From NCBI GenBank assembly GCA_038141425.1, contig JAYQIC010000009.1, positions 1 through 64,000 on the forward strand: DNA of 64,000 nt, read 5' to 3'. Positions 1-9,780 of the stretch are shown here, in pieces (position 1 is the stretch's first letter; each line of letters starts with the position of its first letter). Position numbers and translations under genes: made by a program. The DNA is from UBA7985 sp038141425 (lineage in GTDB: Bacteria; Pseudomonadota; Alphaproteobacteria; UBA7985). The notes beneath the pieces are model-generated. The model worked only from the letters and a program-made list of their open reading frames with translations, was not told the DNA's origin and searched no databases.

Positions 1-441
1 AGTGTACTTCGTTCAGTTGCAACCTGTTGCTGTGATGCCCGGGCGCACATCCAGGGTTTTTCCATCATCCAGTCGGTACCAATGCTCGGTGACGATCTTA
101 GGGTCTTCCGGGCGTGGCCCGACCAGCGACAAGGTGTCAACCCTTGAGCACGTTAGCCAAAGTGCGGCAGCTGTCGATTTTGGATTTGCGAAGGAACGAC
201 CCGAAGAAGGCGAAAATCCGGCTGTCGCCTTGTGAGGTGATGACGGGACCGCCCGAATGCACGTGCATGGTGCGAAACTTCAGCATCGCAAACAGCTCAC
301 CGCCTCGTCCGACCCGCTGGGCGCGAAAAAAAGATAGGCCCCTCAGAGGACGAGACGCACGCCGATGGCCGCGAGGACCATAACCGGGCTCAGGAGTATC
401 AGCAGGACCGCAGCCAGAAAGTTATCGGCGGCACGTTTCAT
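1..441 (-). CDS. Initiating sugar-phosphate transferase (WcaJ/PglC-like), partial and frameshifted
   Basis: This family transfers a sugar phosphate from a UDP-sugar to undecaprenyl phosphate at the inner membrane, which starts a surface glycan. The visible protein begins MKRAADNFLAAVLL, a hydrophobic N-terminal hairpin. It then shows the family signatures ELFAMLKFRTM and SLVGPRPEDPKIV, followed by VRPGITATG. Frame breaks lie near 340 and near 140, and the C-terminus runs off the left edge of the window. The ATG overlaps the stop of the upstream DegT gene (ATGA), so the two are probably translated together as the distal end of the capsule-type operon. The family is clear, but the sugar specificity cannot be read. 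Confidence 0.8.
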
Positions 442-1590
442 CCCCTAAGTACCTCGCGTACCACCTCGATGACGCGGGCCTGTTCGGCCTCGGTCGCGCG
501 AATATCGGCAACGACACAGCGGGCGAAATAGGCGTCAGCCGCGGGAAGGCACGGCCTTCGGCCATGGGTTTCCAATAGCTCATCTGGTGCAGCGGCCGGT
601 AATGCATCGAGGTGGCAACACCCCGCCTCCTGCAGCCGGGTGATGAAGCGTCGCGTCAGGGCGCGTCATCCGGTGAAGCTGGACAATGTAGAGATGCCAT
701 GGATGAGTGTCTCAGGGCGCGGCATGTGGCGGCAGGATCAGCGGCAGGTCGGCGAAGGCCGCATCATAGCCGCCGCAATGGCTGCGCGGGCGGGCCTGGA
801 ATTCGTCGATCCGGCCCAGCTGGACCCGCCCGATGGCGGCGGCCAGGTCTGTCCAGGTTGTACTTATAGCCCGCCTCGACCACGTCGTATGCCCAGCTGG
901 CCTTGATGTTGGTGAAGCGGTCGAAGACGTCGCGGTCGATACCGTGCAGGAGGCATTTTGCCGGGCGCGGTCGGCGATCTCGTCGCTGGCGGTCACCAAC
1001 ATACCACCCTCGCCGGTGGTCATGGTTTTGTTGGCGTAAAAGCTGAAGGCGGTGACGTCTGCGCCGCTCGCCGCCGACCCGATCAGCGCGCCGGCGTGGC
1101 GCGTGGGCAGGGCATGGGCGGCATCGTCGAGGATGCAGCCCGTGGGCGTGCGCCAGCGCCCGCAGCGCTGTCATATCACAGGAACGCCCGGCGAAATGCA
1201 CCGGCATTAACACCTTGGTTCGGGCGTTACCGCCGCTGCGGGTTTCGACATCGACCGTGAAACTCGCCGGGTCCATGTCGACGAAGATCAGGGTGGCGCC
1301 AAGGTAGCGGATCACCTCGGCGGTCGCGGTGAAGGTCATTGTGGGCACGATTACCTCGTCGTGGGGACCCACACCCAGCGCCTCCAGCCCCAGATGAAGC
1401 GCGGCCGTGGCCGAGTTGACCGCTATTATGGCCTGTACTCCGTCGCCCATCAGCGTGCTAAAATCTGCCTCAAAAGCCGCGGTTTGGGGACCTGTTGTCA
1501 GCCAGCCACTGCGAAGGACTTTCCACCACAGCCGCTATTTCTTTTTCTCCAAGGCTCGGCCTGAAGTAGGGGAACTTATAAGCTTGTCAT
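438..1590 (-). CDS. DegT/DnrJ/EryC1 PLP-dependent sugar aminotransferase, frameshifted
   Basis: DegT-family enzymes transfer an amino group from glutamate to a 4-keto (sometimes 3-keto) nucleotide sugar. Segments in all three minus-strand frames join into one family member. They show FRPSLGEKEI at the N-terminus, then SGWLTTGPQ, AVNSATAALHLGLEALG, DEVIVPTMTFTATA, NKTMTTGEGGML (PLP-binding lysine codon at 1029-1027), YKYN-TDLAAAIGRVQL, and a C-terminal SMHYRPLHQMSYW. At least five frame breaks are needed, so as read it is not translatable. Together with a 4,6-dehydratase (7.5-9.3 kb) and the sugar-phosphate transferase next to it, it suggests a bacillosamine-like or QuiNAc4N-like amino sugar. 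That product is inference. Confidence 0.8.
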
Positions 1591-1605
1591 TTCAGGTACC
1601 CGAGT

Positions 1606-2274
1606 TCACGAAGTGTAGGTAAAAGGATCTGATTGATGGTCGCCGAGATCCGACGGCGGCAGATTGCGCCAGATTTCCGGTTTATTGGGTCTTAGTTTCT
1701 TATGGAAATTAGCAAGTATATTTTCTTTATCGGGCAGGACCCAACTGGTCCACCAGTTTCGACAGGGCAACATCATCGCGGATCAGATCTTCATAGCGAA
1801 TAGTGAGACACGTTGTCCGCCTTTGGGATTTTAGGTCAAGTCCGAGCTGAGCCAGATTGTGGGACTCCAGCCATTGCCTGGCGCAAACCCGCGCCAACGG
1901 ACCTTGTGCTGTCATAACGTCGATACCGGAAAACGCGGCCCCCCAGACCTTTCCCCCTTTACGGCCCGAAAACAGACCCCTTACAAAGTTCCAACCGAAC
2001 CATCCCACATAGCCAATGTTCTGGATCGGTAAGTCAAGAACCTTCTGAAACAGCGCCGACGGTTCGGCCCGGAACTCACCAATTGGCGGCATCGCGCTTT
2101 CGTCACTTCGCGCCCATCTCGAAGGCAAGATGTACGTATCCAGGCATCCGGAAACACAGCGTCGACAGACGGCACGTAGCGCGTGCTGGCGACCGTTTTC
2201 GGATGAGGATGTCATCGTTGCGAGCTTTGGCCTGAGCGGGTGACTTCTAATAGAAACTTTTTGCGCTTATTCAT
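1606..2274 (-). CDS. Sulfotransferase-family protein, frameshifted
   Basis: Sulfotransferases of this fold move sulfate from PAPS to a sugar or other hydroxyl. The start region reads MNKRKKFLLEVTRSG, which fits the 5'-phosphosulfate-binding loop (usually GxxRSGTT) in a damaged form. Later segments carry GRKGGKVWG, ARQWLESHNLAQLG and TIRYEDLIRDD, the last of which matches the 3'-phosphate-binding/YEDL region. The C-terminal WRNLPPSD segment is in another frame and ends near 1606. At least three frame breaks are present. In a polysaccharide operon it would decorate the glycan with sulfate, but the loop damage and breaks leave activity open. Confidence 0.6.
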
Positions 2275-2454
2275 GGCGCTTCTGCCGGCCTCGAGACATC
2301 GTCGACGGCCCCTCTCATTTATACCGCCAAATATAATTCACGTCATAAGGAACAGCGGTTCACGTCACCGAGAAGCCATTATCGGCGCAAGAAACTTCAT
2401 TGCCGAGCGCGGCATCGATGATCAAGGTTAATGGGAGAAGGAAGCTCGATCCTG

Positions 2455-3591
2455 TTAACTCGGATACGTCCAGGCGTTAAAGCCATTGCGCCTTTTAGTA
2501 AAGACCGACACGCTCTGAGACGTGGTGATACAATAATCGAGGAATCGATTTGTACTGGCCAGCGGCAGCTTCCGCGGTCAGTGAGTCTCTCTTCGCGTGA
2601 TGGCAGCGATACCATCAAGGATCGTGTCGGGGTTCAGGCAGTCGCTGATCGCAAACTAACATCAGGCTTCTCTGAGCCGCTCAATTTGATACGAGGGTGG
2701 GTGCAAGAGGCCCAGCATAGAGCTTTCCTCGGCAATCGTGCCGCTGTCGGAAATCGCGCAGAAGGCACGCATCTGAAGCTTGTTATAATCATGGAAACCG
2801 AACGGCTTCATCCATTGCACACGTTCATCCAAAGCAACATCGTTCAGCGCGTCCAGTCGTTTTCGCGTGCGCGGATGGGTCGAAACAATGATCGGCATGT
2901 CGAATTGCAAAGCAATCCGGTTCAGCGCATCCACCAGCGCTGACAGGCGCGCGGCACTGTCGACGTTTCTCTTCCCGGTGCAGCGAGACGATGAAATAGC
3001 CACGGTCATTCAGCCAAACGCGAAAGCACATCCGATGCCTCGATCCGGCTCGCGGTAGTGATCCAGAACTTCGCGCATCGGCGAACCGGTCAGGTAGATA
3101 CGGCGATGCTGGATGCCCTCGACAACAGATGCCGCCGCGCGTGTTCCGTATAGACCAGGTTGAAATCGGCGATGTGATCCACGAGCTTGCGATTGGTCTC
3201 CTCGGGGACGTTTCGGTCGAAGGACCTGTTGCCCGCTTCCATGTGGTAGACCGGGATCTTCATCCGTCGCGCCATGATCGCCGAAATCGCTGAATTGGTG
3301 TCACCCAGAACCACAACCGCATCAGGGCGTTCTTCGGCCAGCACCTTTTCACTTTCCGACAGGATCTTTCCCAGCGTTTCGCCCAGCGTACCGCCCCGGT
3401 CCCGGAGGAAATGATCGGGCTTTGCGCACCCCCAGATCCTCAAAAAAACCTTCGTTCAGTTCATAGTCCCAATTTTGGCCGGTATGCACGATGACATGAT
3501 CGGTGAAATCATCGAGCCGAGCCACAACGCGTGACAGTCGGATAATCTCAGGCCGCGTGCCGAGAATGGTCATAACCTTGAGGCGCTTCAT
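2455..3591 (-). CDS. UDP-N-acetylglucosamine 2-epimerase, CapG/WbjD/FnlC type, frameshifted
   Basis: This enzyme performs the last C2 epimerisation in UDP-N-acetyl-L-fucosamine synthesis, or makes UDP-ManNAc in related families. It starts MKRLKVMTILGTRPEIIRLS, the family's N-terminal signature. It continues with VHTGQNWDYELNEGFFEDLG, VVLGDTNSAISAI, YHMEAGNRSFDRNVPEETNR, SLHREE, IVSTHPRTRKRL, and SDSGTIAEESSMLG near the C-terminus. Roughly four breaks split it, near 3440, 3090, 2990 and 2660. The ATG overlaps the CapF stop (ATGA). Its position directly after CapE and CapF argues for the CapG role over a generic WecB. Confidence 0.82.
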
Positions 3592-4697
3592 TTCAAAACC
3601 TTATCAGCAAAAGTATCCGGGTTGGCCGGATCGAACAAATCATGGGTCCAGAACAAAGTCAGAAGCTCAGTGTCAGCCAGTGTTTTCAATGGAATGAGTG
3701 TGCAGCGTTGGCATATCGACGGGGCTGGCGTGTCGCCGGAAACCTGGTACTCCCAGACCTCATCGCTCAACACCTTGCGAATGCGGATCACCGCCTCGCC
3801 CTGAACGACGAGAAAGCGCTCAACTTTGTTCAGGTGGAAATGATCGCCGCGCGTGATTCCGGGATTTCGTGGTCGACAGAACGTCCGCCGCCACCGCCTT
3901 TGATCGCTTCGGAACAGTGTGCTTCGCGCATCGGCATTCAGTTTGAGCGGCCGCGGAAAACCAGTTTGGATAGAGAGCTGCACGATAGGTGCTTGAACAG
4001 GGCGACCGTGAAGGGATCACCAAGATCCGGATAGATGTTGGCCTGATAGTCGTCATGGAACTTTTGCAGGAGCGAGAAGAGGTCAGTCATCGCGATGTCA
4101 TGTGCCTCGGGCCGCAAAGCCATTTGTGCTATCCCTGATCGCTCCCGCTGCCGCTCTGCCGCCGCGCCCGCATGCAACAATGCGACACGCCCGTCGGGAT
4201 TGATATCCGGTGTTTCCGCAATCACCGCTTCGATGAAGGTCGCCGTGACGTTGTTGTACCGAGGGCGCGCGCATTCGCCGAAAAATATGCGGCAGCACCA
4301 TGTCAGTGTATCCGCCTCCTACTTGCGACAGCAACTCGCCCGCAATGCGCTTCGAGCGCCCATAGGGTGTCGCTCAGCATGCGCGAGTTTGCGTAAACGA
4401 TATGCGGCGTAACGGCAGTCTTGCATGCCTCTGCCAACCGGGACGCGATTGCAGGATTGGCTGCCTCGACCTCGCCGTCAGGCGCGCGGTTGACGCCGGC
4501 GAAATGAAGCACGGCCTGCCCCATCAACCGCAGCCTGCAAGGACGCGTCGTCATCGAAAGTGGTATGATCGAGCGCAACGATATCGAAGGTTGCTGGCTC
4601 TCCCTTGAACGTCGCAGCGGAATTGGCCGCATGCAGCCGCGCATGCGCGTGCCAACCAATGAGCCCCTTTCGCGCCAGTGATAACAATACGTTTCAT
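3588..4697 (-). CDS. CapF/FnlB/WbjC UDP-sugar reductase (SDR plus cupin), frameshifted
   Basis: CapF is a two-domain enzyme: a C-terminal cupin epimerises and an N-terminal short-chain reductase reduces the 4-keto sugar made by CapE. The N-terminus reads MKRIVITGAKG, a Rossmann nucleotide-binding loop. Downstream are VLHFAGVNRA, NSRMLSDTLWALEAH in a shifted frame, and LPHIF. The C-terminal cupin shows RGDHFHLNKVERFLVVQGEAVIRIR and ELLTLFWTHDLFDPANPDTF, which is close to the family consensus. Several frame breaks lie between 4000 and 4680. The ATG overlaps the CapE stop, giving a tightly coupled CapE-CapF-CapG order. Confidence 0.85.
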
Positions 4698-5748
4698 TGC
4701 GCGTCGTTCCAGCTCTTCAGCTCTGCCTGAACTTCGGGCAAGGTCAGCAGGAGTTCTTTCACACCGGCAACATCCAGCTGTTCCGTATTGTGAGAATGGT
4801 AATCGTCGTTTCTGTTTCGTCTCGACCTCACCTTCATAGAAGTAAGGCTTGTAGTTCAGATCCCGCATGTCAAGGATGATCCGGTAATAGTCGCCCATAT
4901 CCTCTGAGCTGCCGAGTTCCTGAGCGCTGGCCAGGTCTCATAGAGCTTTCGGCATGGCGCCAGCCGATCACCTCGACAGGGTGGTCGGGGACATTGGAAC
5001 AGCCTCCCTTCAAGGCGGTGACCAAGTCGGCAATCGTAGATGCCGGAGCCTTCTTGATGAACAGATCGCCCTGATTGGCGTTTCTGAAAAGCATGGTGAA
5101 CCAAAGCCACACTATACCGAAGCGGCATGAGGAAGCGCGTCATGTTCGGTTCCGTGATGGTAATCGGCATGCCTGATTTGATCTGGCGCACGAAAAGTGG
5201 AATGGCCGATCCGCGCGAGTACATAACGTTGCCATAGCGAACGGCCGAAATGATGGTGTCGCCATTCGGGCCAGAGTTCTCGCTGCCGCCTGAGCTGTTT
5301 TTTCCATCAGCGCTTTTGGTCATCCCCATCGCATTAACCGGGAATACGGCCTTGTCGGTCGAGAGACACACCACGCTCTGAACTTTTGAAGCGATTGCCG
5401 GAACGGAGGACGTTTTCCGATCCGATAACATTTGTCAGCACGGATTCATGCGGGAAGAACTCGCAGCTGGGAACCTGTTTCAGCGCAGCCGCATGGAAAA
5501 TCGCATCCACACCGTGAACTGCTCGGTCAACGGCACCACGATCACGCACATCTCCGATATAGTATCGGGCCCGGTCATCACGCAGATCGTTTCTGAGCGC
5601 ATCCTGCTTTTCTTCGTCGCGCGAAATTATTCGGACTTCTTCAATACCGTCATCAATAAGATCCCGCAGCATGGTCTTCCCAAAGGATCCTTGTGCCACC
5701 GGTTATCAAAACACGTTTTGGTTTTTCGCGCTTCATATTTGCCATCAT
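4694..5748 (-). CDS. CapE/FnlA/WbjB UDP-GlcNAc 4,6-dehydratase/5-epimerase, frameshifted
   Basis: CapE starts UDP-N-acetyl-L-fucosamine synthesis by dehydrating UDP-GlcNAc and epimerising C5. The predicted N-terminus MMANMKREKPKRVLITGGT leads into a Rossmann fold, GSFGKTML. Other segments are RIISRDEEKQDALR, HAAALKQVPSCEFFP, CLSTDKAVFPVNAMGMTK, YGNVMYSRGSAIPLF and PNMTRFLMP. The usual TDK and MxxxK catalytic pattern of this SDR class is visible in the third and fourth of these segments. Breaks occur near 5690, 5370, 5300, 5110 and 4860. Start at 5748 or 5745. It diverges from a NusG-like remnant that begins only about 16 bases away. Confidence 0.85.
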
Positions 5749-5763
5749 TATTTCCCTAAGACT

Positions 5764-6147
5764 GTAAAGTTGCATCGAACAAAGCAGGGCATTCATCAGG
5801 ATTTTCCCGGCTACATCTTCGTTGCCTTCAACGTGGCCTGAGGGTTCTGGCGCACGGTGAACTAGACCTACGCATCACGCGTCTGGTCAGCTTCGGCAAA
5901 AGAGCCGACAGCGGTGCCGCTGGGCCTGGTCTAGCAGCTGGATGCTGCGCTGCGACGCGAAAGGCAAATTGCTGCCACCGAAGCTCCTGAAGCCCGGCGA
6001 TCAGGTGACGCTGACAAAGGGCCATTTGCCAATTTCGTGGCGGACGTCGAAAAGATCGCGCCGGACCGGTGCGTTTGGGTCCTCATGGAGACCAAGGGCG
6101 CGCAGACGCGGGTTGCGGTCGGAGCGGATCAGTTGCGGACGGTGTGA
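5764..6147 (+). pseudogene. Truncated NusG/RfaH-like antiterminator remnant
   Basis: The plus strand encodes the C-terminal half of a NusG-like protein. FPGYIFVAFNVA matches the end of the NGN domain, and GKLLPPKLLKPGDQVTLTKGP with VADVEKIAPDRCVWVLME matches the KOW domain. The pattern closely parallels the intact homologue at 17.2-17.7 kb (LLPPDQLKRGDRVKVSSGPL). Here the first 60 or so residues are absent because the reading runs into the CapE start region. Two in-frame TAG codons and at least two frame shifts are also present. Missing sequence plus stops indicates real decay, not only base-calling error. It probably once controlled the adjacent polysaccharide genes. Confidence 0.72.
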
Positions 6148-6229
6148 GGGCGCCCCAGCGTTGACATGAGCGCTTCTTCCTTCGAAGGAAAAGATTGAAA
6201 GCGGGACAGCACTCATCAAAGATCTCACT

Positions 6230-6804
6230 GTGAACGAGGCCGCCCATCTTGCAGGTGTTTCCGTCCGCAAGGTTGAGAAGTCGTGTGAAGAAGGCATGCA
6301 CAAGAAGAAAGACACGGGATATCTGGTCAAGCGTGAGGTGTATCACGTGCCAGCGGAAACCGTCGTATATACAGCAGCCTTTAAAAACTGCGCGAACATT
6401 TCCCCAAACAAGACCTTCAAAAAGCGTCTGTGGCGGTTCCTTCGGACATCTCGCAGGCTTGAGGGCTCTTTCGGGGTGGCCGACTTGGGTGAAGGCCTTC
6501 TGCTTAATCTTGACGCAATCGCCGGCACAGAATGGTCGCTTGCTCGTTCCTATGGCCGCAAAGAATAAGTATCTGACGAGCGATCCTGAAATACTTGGTG
6601 GCGAGCCCATCATCAAAGGGACGCGAATTACATGCCGCTCTGTTAAGGGCCGTGTTGATGCCGGTGACACACTTGGACGATCTCGTTGAGGACTACGATG
6701 GTGAAATCCCGAAAGAAGTCTTCCAGGTTGCGCTGACTTACGCAAATAGCCATCCCGTTCGCGGAAGGCCTGGAGCTGAAAGCCGTGGCGCTGAAGTGAA
6801 ATAG
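6230..6804 (+). CDS. DUF433-family antitoxin with HTH, frameshifted
   Basis: The N-terminal part (NEAAHLAGVSVRKVEKS) looks like a MerR-type helix-turn-helix. The C-terminal part (YLTSDPEILGGEPIIKGTRI, then DLVEDYDGEIPKEVFQVAL) is a recognisable DUF433 domain. DUF433 proteins usually pair with a DUF5615 PIN-like toxin, and such a gene follows 12 bases downstream. The GTG at 6230 is the first in-frame start after an upstream stop. The frame changes near 6565 and again near 6670, so about 190 residues are spread over three frames. It would act as the DNA-binding, toxin-neutralising partner. Placement between two halves of a glycan locus suggests a mobile cassette. Confidence 0.7.
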
Positions 6805-6816
6805 GAAAGCGCGAAC

Positions 6817-7267
6817 TTGCAGCTATTTATTGACGAGTGCTTGTCGCCGAAGATGGCCCTCGAACTGATTGAAATAGGGCATTACGCTTGGTTCATCACG
6901 AAATCAAGGCGGCATGGGCGAACCGGATCATGCCGTCTTGGCGAAGGGCGACGCGCGAAAACCTTGTGATCGTGACCGAGAATGCAAGCGATTTTCGAGC
7001 CTTGGTCGCTCGAGAAGAAATCCATCCGGGGATCATCATTATTCCCTGCACCTCCGTGAGAAGTCGAAAGCCTACCTGTTGTCGGCGGTTGATTATCGTG
7101 CTGAGCGTGGCGACCCAGATGATGTCATGGTGAACCATGTCTTGGAAGTGGAAGAAGATGCGCAGCGTGGGATTATGATGAGGTTGTATCCTTGCCGGCG
7201 ACGCAAAATGGTTGGCTGTCATACCTGTTCGAACCGGATAACTTTCGAACCTGATCGGCTTCAATGA
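6817..7267 (+). CDS. DUF5615 PIN-like toxin, frameshifted
   Basis: The N-terminus LFIDECLSPKMALELIEIGH is the acidic-motif start typical of DUF5615/Mut7-C PIN-like nucleases. ENLVIVTENASDFRALV follows and carries the second conserved acidic patch (TxNxxDF). The C-terminal part KAYLLSAVDY...ERGDPDDVMVNHVLEVEED lies in a different frame. A TTG at 6817 is the likely start, since no ATG precedes the conserved LFIDE block. Frame changes occur near 6890 and 7050. The gene follows its presumed antitoxin by 12 bases, as expected for a type II operon. The predicted role is an RNase-like toxin. The domain is recognised, but activity is not shown. Confidence 0.65.
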
Positions 7268-7457
7268 TTATAATAACTTATGGGGTGGAGAGGGTCCGAT
7301 CCTGGGCCCATCCACTCCCAACCCGCCATGAGCCGACATAGGGGGGATAGAGAGGGTTCATCACCAGACTTATCCACCTCCGTGACTACCAATCACATCT
7401 GCCTCTCTGCCTGATAGACAGGTTTAAACCCAGAGGCAGCGATTTCAGTTGGGTAAA
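7268..7457. other. Intergenic gap between toxin and dehydratase genes
   Basis: No coding pattern is seen in this convergent gap. It contains two similar GA-rich stretches (GGAGAGGGT near 7286 and AGAGAGGGT near 7351), which may be a degraded short repeat. No terminator with a clear T-run was found. Confidence 0.4.
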
Positions 7458-9327
7458 TTACCGACGGCAAATCGCCTTCGCCACACGCCGTATCAGTGTC
7501 TCAAGTTCCTGTTCAGCTCGTCCCATGATCCATCGTCGGCTCCTCTGCCGTAAAGATCCGAGGTGTGGAAGGTTTTGGAGGGGTTGTTGCCAATCAAAAG
7601 CTCCTCAAACAGCTTTTCTCCTGGGCGCAAGCCGGTCGTTACGATCTCAATACCGCTGGTGGCATGAGTACCTTCGGGCAATGAGCTTGCTTCTTCGGTA
7701 ATCGGAGTCAGGCCATTGAGACGGATCATGTCCTTTGCCAAATCATAGATTTTTACAGGCTCCCCCATGTCAGCACGAACACCTCCCCGCCATAGGCCAT
7801 GGCTCCCGCTTGGATGACCAATTCGGAGGCTTCTCGGATGGTCATGAAGTACCGGGTGATGTCTTTGTGCGTAACAGTAACGGGTCCACCCTTGGCGATT
7901 TGTTCCTGAAACTTGGGGATGACTGAGCCTGACGAGCCAGAACGTTTCCAAACCGCACCATGCTGAACACGGTCTCATCGGCGGCTTCGGCTTCGGCCTG
8001 GCAAACCAACTCAGCCAACCGCTTGCTAGCGCCCATGATGTTGGTGGGCCGCACGGCCTTGTCGGTGGAGATCAGCGTGAAGCTTGCGACATTGCAGGCT
8101 GCTGCGACCTGTGCAACCGTGCGTGTACCGAACACGTTGTTTCGGATGCCTTCAAAAGGGTTTTCTTCGACCAAGGGGACGTGCTTGTAGGCCGCTGCGT
8201 GGTAAATCGTGTCTACACCGTGCGTCTTAAGGGTTTGTTCCACTTTTCGCTGGTCAAGCACAGAGCCTAGGATAGCCACAATTTCTATTGTCGTGCCCCA
8301 GCTTTTCAGGAGGCTGTCAGCGTTTCTCTGATGGTGTAGAGCGCGAACTCGGATTGCTCATAGAGCACCAGTTTTGATGGCTTCAGCGCCAGAACCTGGC
8401 AGCACAGCTCACTGCCAATCGATCCCCCCGCGCCAGTAATCATCACGACTTTGTCGAGGTTGTTATAGAGCGCCATCTCTGGGGTTGGCGGGACGGGATC
8501 GCGGCCGAGCAGGTCCTCGGGCTTGTACAGCCCGTACATCATTCAGAGTGTAGTGGCCGGATATAACCTCTGAGAGGCGCGGTATGGTTTTCACGGCGAG
8601 GTTGAAAGGGGCGAGGTTTTGGATGATTTCTTTTCGTTTGGCTTTGGTGATCGTGGGCATGGCTAGCATCACAGTGCTGCACTGGGTCTTGTGCGCGATC
8701 TGTCCAATGGCCTCGGGTGAGCGCACCCGCAGTCCTGCGAGTTGCAGGTGTTTTTTGGGGGTCGTCATCCACCAGGCCCACCGGCTCAAAGCCGCTGTCG
8801 TTCATCAGCGATTGGATCAGCTGAAACCCTGCTTGCCCTGCGCCATAGACGATTACCGGTTCGGCGCCGATGACGACTGCTCAGCAGCAGCTCTCGAGCC
8901 CCAAACCGAATGCCGCTCAGCGTCAGGACAACCAGGACGGCATAGATCAGGGGCACGGACCGGGGCAGGGGGCTTCAAGGATCAATCCTGCACCATAGAG
9001 CCCTAAGCTTGTAAAGCCTGCCACCAGCATGAGCCGGGGTAACACGTTGATCGCAATAAAGCGCACAAGAGCGCCGTAAACACCAACAGCAAACAAAGCG
9101 GCAATGCCAACGGCAGCGCCCACCGCCGACGTACCCAGCACACGCCAGTCGCTGATAAAGTCCAACCGATCCAGCCTTAGCACCATGGCGAGCCAGAAGC
9201 ATCCCAACAGCAGCCCAGAATCAATCAGCACCTGCAGACCCACTTTTACAGAACGGGGCAGCGCTACAGCACGCCTCACTTGAGCCGCAAACAGAGAAAG
9301 CGGATTGTGGTTAACCAGAGAGGTCAT
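7458..9327 (-). CDS. WbpM/PglF/CapD-type membrane UDP-GlcNAc 4,6-dehydratase, frameshifted
   Basis: These large inner-membrane SDR enzymes convert UDP-GlcNAc to a 4-keto-6-deoxy sugar. The N-terminal third has several hydrophobic segments (SGLLLGCFWLAMVLRL and GAAVGIAALFAVGVYGALV). A first Rossmann region follows (MNDSGFEPVGLVDDDPQK), and then the catalytic SDR domain: VVMITGAGGSIGSEL, YHAAAYKHVPLVEENP, STDKAVRPTNIMGASKR, RFGNVL, and GLRPGEKLFEELL near the end. At least six frame breaks are present. The last, near 7500, shifts the end to LIRRVAKAICRR and a TAA at 7460-7458. With the DegT and sugar-phosphate transferase genes it would form an amino-sugar start module. Confidence 0.85.
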
Positions 9328-9780
9328 GGTTGAAAGGACAAAAGTGAGTGGATCAAGGCGATCTGTTTGAAGCCTAGATTTGGCTTGCCTGTTTCAGATT
9401 GAGTTCTGATGCAGGCAATCACGGGGGCTGGGAGCCAAGAACTTCAGCGCTCAAGGGGTCTTTGAGCGTCTGCACTATGGCAACTGGAGTTCAGATTTGA
9501 TGGGGATCACGCGGGCTACTTTTGCCCGTCTTACCGTGATCTCATTTGAGTAAATGTTCGTGGAAGGCCTAGGGGCGCTTAGACACCAACAGGCCTAAAT
9601 CTCCGCATGTTTAAAGAAACCAGTTCCTGGAAAACTCTGGCCTGCAAGCTGTACCCTGCCTCGAAACTGGATTGCACTCCTCTGAGGAGGAGGATCCACC
9701 CAGATAAAGGGGGGCATTATTGAGTGGCTCATCTGATAGCTTCCGGGGCTACTTGCCGTAAGCCTTCGTTGATCCGAGGT
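9328..9780. other. Intergenic region between glmS and the dehydratase, contains a two-tier dyad
   Basis: No convincing gene is seen. As the region upstream of the minus-strand dehydratase (start 9327) it should hold its promoter. The most structured element is the dyad listed at 9505-9541. I could not assign -35 and -10 boxes with confidence. Confidence 0.45.
9505..9541. promoter_or_regulatory. Nested inverted repeat upstream of the dehydratase gene
   Basis: GATCACG (9505-9511) and CGTGATC (9535-9541) form perfect arms. Inside them CGGGC (9512-9516) pairs with GCCCG (9524-9528). The 37-base element lies about 180 bases upstream of the dehydratase start. It could be an operator or an RNA hairpin. 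No T-run follows on either strand, so it is not a standard terminator. Confidence 0.35.

Noticed and set aside
2..383. Plus-strand reading frames at the left edge
   Set aside because: They lie antisense to a recognisable sugar-phosphate transferase on the minus strand and have no family content.
612..1260. Several overlapping plus-strand frames in the DegT region
   Set aside because: Shadows of the frameshifted DegT gene on the opposite strand.
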